Position numbers and translations under genes: made by a program
NCBI GenBank assembly: GCA_038030265.1
Contig: CM075939.1
Coordinates: 39,041,253-39,105,252 of the forward strand
DNA: 64,000 bases
Reading direction: 5' to 3'
Source of the DNA: Corythucha ciliata
Lineage: Eukaryota > Arthropoda > Insecta > Hemiptera > Tingidae
Notes under the pieces: generated by a model
The model's database searches: none
What the model saw: only the letters and a program-made list of their open reading frames with translations
Told to the model about the DNA's origin: nothing
In this document: positions 56,858 to 64,000 of the stretch, in pieces
Layout of the letters: the number at the start of each line of letters is the position of its first letter
How positions within the stretch are numbered: position 1 is the first letter of the stretch

Positions 56858-57877
56858 ATGAACCACCCAGTGCTGTTGTGGTTATTTGTTAGTTTGCGTT
56901 CGAGTGTCAGTTTTGCTGCTTCCCGTAAGTTTTCCAAGCAGGCAAGACCCCCACAATTTTGTTGTTATTTTACCGTTAAATTTATTTCAGCCCCGTGGAA
57001 GAAGTGTCCTCCCTCTGAGTTCAATGTCGAGGAATGCTTGATAGTAGCTGATTCAGAAGCCATTAAAAACATGGCCCACGGTGAGTCAAAGGAAATATGG
57101 TGGGAGGAGGGGGGTCACAAATTTTGTTTTTAAATTTCGCGTTTTACAGGCAGTGAATCGGGTCTGGTGGACTTCGATCCAATAAAATACGACAAACTGT
57201 CCATCATCGATACAAACACCGGGCCATTTCGAGGGAAACTCATTTACAGAGACGTTGTCATGAACGGATTTTCAAAAGTGGACGTGAAAAAAATCGAGAA
57301 ACGACCCGACGGCCTTCTTAGAATTGAAATGTATTTCCCCAAGGCGAATATCACCGGAAAATACGTCATGGACACCGCGCTGCTTGCCGTCTCAATGAAA
57401 GGCCTCGGCGACTTCTTGTTGAATATCGGTAAAGGGTCGCTTTGTTGTACATATTTCTATTCGTTTTATAAATCCTGTACAAAATAATTTCCTCAGAAAA
57501 ACTTGCAATCAATTTCGAGTTCACCATCAAAAAGAAACAAATCGGAGGAAAAACTGTTTGGAATGCCGACAAAATTGGCCAACCCGACTTTAAAATTGAA
57601 TACCTTCAAATCCATCACGCAAACCTTTTCAATGGGAATAAAGAACTCGAAGTGTCTTGAAATGCAACACGTTTCCCTTCGCACACTACAATGATTTGTT
57701 TCTTTTTTTTTGCAGGTGATAATGTGAACAAACTTTTGAATGAAAATTAGAAGACTTTAGCCAAAGAGCTGGGACCGATTACCGTGAAGGCGTTCAATCC
57801 TGATGCGTACCTACATCAAGGTCACGAATGATGTCCTCAATAAAATTTCTGTCGATGAATTCCCACTGCCGGTGTAA
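56858..57877 (+). pseudogene. Takeout/JHBP-family gene, disrupted in the last exon
   Basis: Encodes a secreted lipid-carrier-type protein of the takeout/juvenile-hormone-binding family. Exon 1 (56858-56924) gives a signal peptide MNHPVLLWLFVSLRSSVSFA. Exon 2 (56991-57080) holds the paired cysteines (KKCPPSEFNVEECL). Exon 3 (57150-57428) contains DFDPIKYDKLSI and MYFPKANITGKYVMDTALLA. Exon 4 (57497-~57651) contains INFEFTIKKKQIGG and DFKIEYLQIHHANLFNGNKE. All introns are short with GT..AG ends and matching phases up to exon 4. Then the exon 4 donor (CGAA/GTGTCT) gives the wrong phase for exon 5 (57716 onward). The expected LNENW reads LNEN-stop (TAG at 57748-57750), and the C-terminus YIKVTNDVLNKISVDEFPLP is in another frame. 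It is either a recent pseudogene or affected by sequence error. Confidence 0.82.
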
Positions 57878-57929
57878 ATGTGTCAGTTATTCGTGTGAAT
57901 TTCCCATTCATGGCAAAAATATAAAAGAG

Positions 57930-58340
57930 CGCTACAATGTGAAGAATGGAGAAAAACGCTAATTCACGGATTTTGTGAAAATCCTCCAATTCGGAGCTGA
58001 AATCTAGAAAAGCGGTGATTCACGGGTGAATTAAGAAATAATTTACGAGTAAAGTTCAGAAATAATTTGCAGCTAAAATAATAAATAAATACTCGTTAAA
58101 TTCGCGGAACAATTTGAGGAAATCCGCTAATTAAGGGCCAAAAATTAAAGAAACGTGGTAACTCGCGGCTAAAGGGGAGATAAAACGCTAATTCACATGA
58201 CTAAGACTGAAACGCTTTAACGCTTGGAACGCTTGAGTTGAAAAAAAAAAAGTTAACTCACGGTTGAAGCTGGAACAAATCGCTAATTCCTGTCTAAAAT
58301 GTAGATGAAGAGCCCATTCGCTGTCAAAATGGAGAACTGG
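57930..58340 (-). repeat. AT-rich array, minus orientation
   Basis: Units of the ~30-bp array (GCTAATTCACGG.T, CTAAAATTGAGAAAA-like) begin about 50 bp after the takeout gene. No coding content. Confidence 0.65.
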
Positions 58341-59428
58341 CATGCAATTTATTTTATTTTATTTTTTTCGTTCTCAGTCGAGAGTAGTGCTAAAACAAAA
58401 GGGAATGGTGAAAACCACAAATCAATAGGTGCAGACAGCGATTTTTAATTAAATTTTAAAACATCCGTGAATTACCAGCTGATCGACTTTGACGAGGGTT
58501 GGAAATGTGACGTCACAACCGCTAACCAACCCCTCTCAGCCACGTTACCATTCCATCCTCACCTACCATCTGCCCAACCACTTCACGCCTCATCCAGTAT
58601 CACTGCAACCATCATAGAACCTTACTGTTTACAAATACTTGCACGTTCATTGCTTCGCTGTTTTGCCTTGGTGTCCTGCGTTCCTATTTATTGTCCTATG
58701 TCGTCCGAAAAATTAAATGCACTTAAATGTTGTTTTCCTTGTTGCATCTAAACTGTGTACTCAGTTGAAGAGCACAGAAACCAGTGTTCAGGTTCAGTTG
58801 CTTGTGATAAGCCTGTCAACTGTCAAAACACTCTAGAGGTTTCGACGTCACAAGGTCACTTCTGTCAATAACCCCCTCCATCGCAAAACTCATTATGTAC
58901 TTTAAAAATTAATTAAAATATTTCCCGAGCGATTTTTTTCCTTTTTCCTACTCTTTCCTCAATAACTTCTATCAAAGAACGCCATGAGCGAATATATATA
59001 TAAAAAAAAATTAGGCAAGTTCTCCATTAAGAAAATTCGACGAACCCAAAAATCTGCGTGTTCAACCTCAACCCACCTCATCAGTCCAACCAAAAAAAGA
59101 GATTCAACCGTAAAACTCCAAGCTAAGGGCGCAGCCACTAGCCAGCACACTAGAAGAAATTTCAGATGCACCATTACCTTTTAGCTACCAAATTTGCACA
59201 GAAAGTGTCGTTTATATACCCCTCTACTCCAGAACTTCTGTCCAAAAACTGATTAACTTTTTCCCCTAGAAAGATATATTTTTGAAGCTGAACTCCTGAG
59301 TCATTAAATTGCGGTAATTTAGCCCCTCAAACTGGATCCTTTTATCGTCGAGACGAACAGTTGATCGTCAGGAACTCACTCAGGCCAGTTAAGTGCCAAG
59401 TTGAAGTTCAGTGTGTTGTGGCCAGCTC
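58341..59428. other. No gene recognised
   Basis: AT-rich sequence with short open frames (58467-58751 plus, 58984-59184 plus) that match nothing I know. No repeat structure is obvious. Confidence 0.4.
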
Positions 59429-59431
59429 TTA

Positions 59432-59568
59432 AGGCTCGTTCACAAGCCATATGTTTGTGTTGTGCGGAGTCTATGCAACCAAACAAATAGGTTCCCGCAA
59501 AAAATGAAGCATTTTGATAGGTTGCATAGACACCACACAACGAAAATATAGAGCTTGTGAACGGGCCT
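59432..59568. mobile_element. 137-bp foldback MITE, family F1
   Basis: Same length and sequence pattern as the copy at 4028-4164: it starts AGGCTCGTTCACAAGC, ends GCTTGTGAACGGGCCT and has the same AATGAAGCATTTTGATAGGT core. Flanked by TTA on both sides (59429-59431 and 59569-59571), so insertion used the alternative TWA target. Confidence 0.85.
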
Positions 59569-59579
59569 TTATTCCTGAG

Positions 59580-60460
59580 CTGGGACAAGGCCTGGAAAGA
59601 GCAAGAGAAGTTAGAGAAATTAGTTTCTCAGAGAGCCAAATCCAGGAAAATGACTAATTTTTCGGCAAGAAAAACCAGGACAATTGTTGTTTTCGTGATC
59701 GAAATTTGAGAATTTTTTTTTTAGTGAGGCAAAGCTGCAAAAATGGTTTTTTGGCGTGCGAAAATCCAAAAAAGTTAGAGTGTGAAATTGGTTTATTGCT
59801 GAGCCATATAAACTGAAAACATTTTGGCAATACAAATGCGGCGACGCTGATCGATTTTAACTTATATTAAAACCTACTTAGAAATGGGGTACCCCATTTA
59901 AAAGTCTGCGCTTTTAAGTCTAGTTCATGGTGACTGCCCCCCTCTGGCTCCAACTACAAGAAAGGTCCAACCACAGAAAGCTCTAATACTGTAAAACTCC
60001 ATTCTTATCAATATTTTCTGGTTTCTCCACACAGGGAATCCAAAAATTGAGACCAATTTTAAAGAGTTCCTACTGTAATGTCATCGTTTATGTCGTCGAG
60101 AACAGCCCTGAAGTCCAAAAGGAAGAGATTTTGATGATTTTTTTGTCCAAGTGCCCTTATACTCCAAGGCAGGGGCCATGGCCCCTGTGGCCCCTCCCTT
60201 GGATCCGCCACTGATTCTCGGGTAAAATTAGAGAGAGAAAATAGTTCTTATAAAATGCTAATTTGAGGATAGAATTGAAAATTAGTTATTTCGCTGCCAA
60301 GATTGATAAAAAGCGCCAAGTAGCGGTTAAAATAATGCAAAAGGAAAATTCACGGATAAAATAGAGAAATACGCGAATTCATGACTAGGGTTGAGCAAAA
60401 TTACTAATTCGTGTGTACGATTGAGAAAAAAACATTCATTCCCGAATTGATAAAACGGTG
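59580..60460. repeat. Mixed array remnants and a hAT-like end
   Basis: A short minus patch of the 'AAGGTCCAACCACAG' array lies near 59950-59990. A hAT-like right end (GGCCCCTCCCTTGGATCCGC then CACTG) finishes at about 60213. Minus-orientation units of the ~30-bp array run from 60220 to 60460. No gene supported. Confidence 0.5.
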
Positions 60461-60479
60461 ATTCACGGATTTCTGTTGG

Positions 60480-62300
60480 GTTTTTTGATGTTCAAATTTT
60501 GCGAATCTGACATTTGTAGAACCCAATTGTGCTGTTTTGGCTAATAAGAGAACCAATTTCACCTTTCGCTCCTTAAAAACAAGCAATTACGGTGGTTCAA
60601 ATTTTGCAGATCTGGCACGTTAGAAACCAATTTCGTGGGTTTGGCCCCTCAAGTAAGTCAACTTCCTAGAAGTCTCGCCCTCAAAAGTGTTTGCTCGTGA
60701 TAAGAGCAATGTCACGGGTTTGGCTCCTTTCATAAACAAATTTGGCACAGTCGGCCCATTAAAAACCAATTTTCTGGGATCGAATCTTCAAAAAAAAAAC
60801 ATTGGTGACAATTTCATCCGTTTTTCCCACACAAACAGCCAATATTGCGATTCCGGCTTCTCAAAAACTGTTATTTCACGGTGTCGGCTCATTAAAAACC
60901 AAGTTCGTGGGTCTGGCTCCTCGAAATAAGAAAATTTCACGTTGTCGTCTCCAAGAGAAACCAATGTCACGAGTCCGGATCACCCGAAAAAGGGCAGTTT
61001 TCCAGGTTTCATTGCAATAAAAACTAAATTTTGCTCTGTTGACCCATTCAAATTTCATCCCTGAAATTACCTTAAAACACGTTCGAATTCTAAAGTGTTT
61101 TTGGGTTATTTCAGGGATAACATTTGAAAAAGCAAGGTCTAACGTCACTTAGAACTTCCTGAAGATTAAAATTAGACTTTGAAATCGAATATTGGTGCAG
61201 AAATGGAGCCAAAATTTATGTGCGAAGTTTACGCGAGGGGTGACTGGGAAAGGGGTCGAGGAAACCCGCCTGAAACCCCCCTTAAGGCCCCTGATTACGT
61301 GAATGAGCGTTCACAGGTGCCTGCAAGGTGCATTTGCCCTCTGGGGCAAGTCAAATTCCCTTTTGGGACATGAATTAACCAAAAGTTCAAACATATTCTT
61401 GTAACTTTATCTCATTCGGTAGACTTTTTCTTCAAGCTGAATAGGGAAAGGAGCCTCGGCCTCGGGCGTTTGCCTTCGATTGGCGAGTCAAATTACCTGA
61501 AGCGACATGAATTATTAATTAACATAATGAAGTTACGTTTTCTGGGGCTGCACCTAGTGGCTGCGCAGTGGTCATGTCTAAAAGGTCCGAAGAAGACTCT
61601 CGACGCATGTGGACCTCACCTGTGCCACTTTGGAGTCAGAGGAAATCTAAGAAGCCTGCGAAACGCTTATTTTTCGCCGCTCTAAGAGGCACTGCGTGGA
61701 GCCATTGAAGGAGTTTTCATCTTGATGTTACCCTTTTTGCACTCTTGCGCGCTCCTTTTAGGAGGAGTAGCCAACAATTGTCCTTGGCGCCTGCTCAGGT
61801 TGTAGCCCAGCACCCCCTCCCCAACACCGTGCTTCACCATCACCAGCTCGTTTGACATATTTCGGAATACAAATTTTGCGATTATGATTCTGACTCGTTA
61901 AAAAGCCCATTTCTCCGGTTTGGCTCGTTTAAAATCAAACATGCATTTAGGTCATTCACGAAATCAAACAGTTTGAATCTTTGGCACTAACAAAACCCAC
62001 GTGGATTTTACTCCTTCAACACACGAATTTTCCCGAATTAGCATATTTTCACTCATTTAAAACCAGATTTCGTGGAACTGGCTCCTCTAAAATCGAATTT
62101 CACGGATTTCGGACCGGGTTTGGTCATTTCAAATCATCGCAAATCCCATTTTTGCTTTTTCGGAATCAAAATTTTGTCATTCTGAACATTTGATGCCGAG
62201 CATTTGGATCCTTCGATACCCAATTTTGCATATTTTCGCTCTTCCAAAAACCTAATGCCGTAGTTATGGCTCTTTTCAAAATCAGTCACGCACATATGTC
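60480..62300 (+). repeat. Degenerate array 'AAACCAATTTCGTGGGTTTGGCTC'-type
   Basis: Units with ACCAATTTCGTGGGTTTGGC cores at about 33-45 bp cover 60480-61060 and 61860-62280. A different, GC-richer segment at 61180-61850 lies between them. Frames in these parts (60687-60929, 60876-61148, 61981-62193) are array translations. Confidence 0.65.
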
Positions 62301-63180
62301 AAATTTAAACCTCTCACCATCGCCCTTTTGAACGGCTGTGTGTGTGATATGTGTCTCGGTTAATGCTGAACCTTGTGGCAATGGCTGGAAATGTTTTTTT
62401 ACCAAAATTTATCAATATTCTTCATAATCCAAGCACCCACCCAACAAAACTCAGAAATTGACCCGCGGAAACCGCGTGAGTTCGTTTTAAACCGACTGTT
62501 CAGGCATGGAATGTGCTAGAATCGTTAAATATCATCTAATTTTCCTGGTTTGAAAACAAATCTCATGGGTTTTGCCCATTCACGGGTTGTCAGATGTCAG
62601 ATTCAGATGCACTGTTCCCTATTGCAGGCTCGATCGAGAATGAGTCCCCCAGCAAGAGCGCTGGTAATTCATCAACTCAGAACGCGCGTGGTGCAGGAAA
62701 TCGTCAATTCATCACCAGAAACAGAATTTGTACAGGAAAGGTCGTTATCCGTGAAGCACGAACATCTCTGCTATAAGATAAAGTCGTTTTAGACTTCTAT
62801 TCTGTATTTTTAGCCGAAAACCCACAATTTTATTTGCCTCAAAGTGATACTATTGGAGTTGAACTTGAAATTTTGGTCCCCTGGGACTCTCCTATAGGCC
62901 CCGGTAGCTGCGCTAATTTAGCCTATAAAACTGCACTCTTCCATTGTGCAAATCTCAGAATCCCACTGTGCGCCACAGGATTCAGAAAACTCGATTGTCA
63001 GGCTCTACCAAATTTGACATTTCGACTGCCTCGCTTAAGCCGCCGGCTCACACTGTTTCGCGAGGAAACTCAATGTCAGATTTGGTACAGCGAAACACAC
63101 AGGAAGTTTCGCTCCGTGTAAACCCACCTTTAGCCATGGTGATGTTTTCAGAGCAAGAATTCATGCCATTTCACATCTGA
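62301..63180. other. No gene supported; short open frames noted
   Basis: Two overlapping plus frames near 62594-62792 and two near 62834-63180 are the only coding-like signals and match no family I recognise. An inverted pair (TACCAAATTTGACAT at about 63009 and ATGTCAGATTTGGTA at about 63073) forms a small hairpin. I see no splice structure linking the frames. Confidence 0.35.
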
Positions 63181-63370
63181 ACGGTCGGTTTTGCCTTTTT
63201 TTAGAGCAGGTAATGCATGTTTACCAGTTTTCTGCACCCTAATGCTCAGTTTTGACCGTTTGAAGGGCAGGAAACACCTGCTCGGGCATTTTTAGATCGC
63301 AAATTTGAGGTGAAACGTTCAAGTTTTCCAGTTCTGGGTGCTCGGTTTCCGTGAAAAATTATTTATTCTA
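63181..63370 (+). repeat. Short degenerate patch 'CAGTTTT..CGGT'
   Basis: Loose units such as CGGTTTTGCC, CCAGTTTTCTGCACC and CTCAGTTTTGACCG occur at about 30-40-bp spacing. It leads into the satellite at 63371. Confidence 0.4.
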
Positions 63371-64000
63371 CTAGCTCCATGCAAATTCTATTCTCCTGGT
63401 CGAGGAGGGCGAAATCTTGTCAAAAACAAGGAGTCTACCCCTTTTTCCAGTGTAATGTGGCGATTTCTCATCTTTCGTATTAGGAGAACAACATAGTGTT
63501 CTGGGAGCTCGGCTTCCGCAAACAATTCTCTCGTCGACGAGCTCCCCACACGTTCTATTCTCCTGACCGTTGGGGGACCAAGTTTTGTCAAAAACAACGA
63601 TTTTGCCCCTTTTTTTCAAGTTTAACGCGGCCATTTTCAATCTTTCATATTAGGAGAACACAGTGTTCTAGGAGCTCGACTTCAATCACAAATTTCTTCA
63701 ACGAGCACTCCGCACATTCTATTCTCCGGGTCGTTGGGGACGAAATGTTGTCAAAAACTACGATTTTGCCTCTTTTTCCCAGTGTAATGTGGCTATTTAC
63801 TATCTATTGTGTCAAAAACGGATATTTCGTCCCTTTTTTCCATTGTAAAACGGCAGTTTCCGATCATTCGTATCAGGAGAACATAATGTTCTGGGAGCTC
63901 GGCTTCCATAAAAATATTAGTTCGTCTACGAGCTTCATGCAAATTCTATTCTCCGGGTCGTTGGGGACGAAATTTTGTCAAAAACGGCGATTTTGCCTCT
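63371..64000 (+). repeat. Satellite of about 165 bp, continuing past the window
   Basis: TTCTATTCTCC marks unit starts at 63386, 63553, 63717 and 63944, giving spacings of 167, 164 and 227 bp. Each unit carries GTCAAAAAC.ACGATTTTGCC, a T-rich tract, CAGTGTAATGTGGC, TTAGGAGAACA and TGTTCTGGGAGCTCGGCTTC. The 227-bp unit contains an internal duplication of about 60 bp of the GTCAAAAAC..TTTTTCC segment (63755-63850). The minus frames at 63388-63640 are satellite translations. Confidence 0.85.

Noticed and set aside
62550..63180. Overlapping plus frames of 60-95 codons that look less repetitive
   Set aside because: No recognised domain, no consistent single frame and no splice sites that join them; kept only as a note.
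63388..63640. Two overlapping minus frames of 69 and 89 codons with similar peptides
   Set aside because: They translate successive satellite units.

Overview
This is a eukaryotic, intron-bearing and very gene-poor window, most likely from an arthropod and probably an insect. The evidence is a gene of the takeout/juvenile-hormone-binding family, which is confined to arthropods, two exons of an invertebrate-type serotonin (5-HT1) receptor, and a repeat load of R1/Jockey-type LINEs, PIF/Harbinger and hAT elements, and foldback MITEs. I cannot name the species. Nothing here looks bacterial or viral.

Only two host genes are supported. On the minus strand, exons at 54055-54471 and 35272-35405 encode the extracellular N-terminus plus TM1, then TM1-TM2, of a 5-HT1-like receptor. 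Both ends of the 18.6 kb intron have consensus splice sites and the reading phase matches. The remaining exons were not found. At 56858-57877 on the plus strand lies a five-exon takeout/JHBP gene whose first four exons read cleanly and whose last exon junction and 3' end are broken.

Everything else is repeat or unrecognised sequence. 1-11500: three dispersed copies of an unclassified repeat, a 5'-truncated R1-like LINE with a long open reverse-transcriptase frame (4745-7100), a separate LINE 3' tail with a 6-bp target duplication (10502-10822), and small foldbacks. 11500-15642: an AT-rich array of degenerate units of about 30 bp, including a 1.88 kb segment duplicated in tandem. 16546-18242: a complete-ended PIF/Harbinger element with a nested LINE fragment, followed by three adjacent foldback MITEs. 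20035-21638: a hAT-like element bounded by an 8-bp target duplication and filled with the same type of array. 21650-33000: several different short-period arrays, often followed by short GC-rich segments resembling hAT termini. 33000-37200 and 38800-42100: unique-looking intron sequence. 37540-38700: a decayed R1-like LINE on the minus strand. 42100-45000: three further array types. 45225-48660: pieces of a CR1/Jockey-like LINE on the minus strand, with a near-perfect 122-bp-arm foldback at the broken end of its linker piece. 50890-53950: another AT-rich array, interrupted by a 646-bp terminal-inverted-repeat element. 57930-64000: more arrays, a MITE, and the start of a satellite of about 165 bp.

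The most unusual feature is the recurrent combination of short-period degenerate arrays with hAT-like termini. One case is well delimited by a target-site duplication, which suggests that minisatellite-like arrays are carried by non-autonomous transposons.
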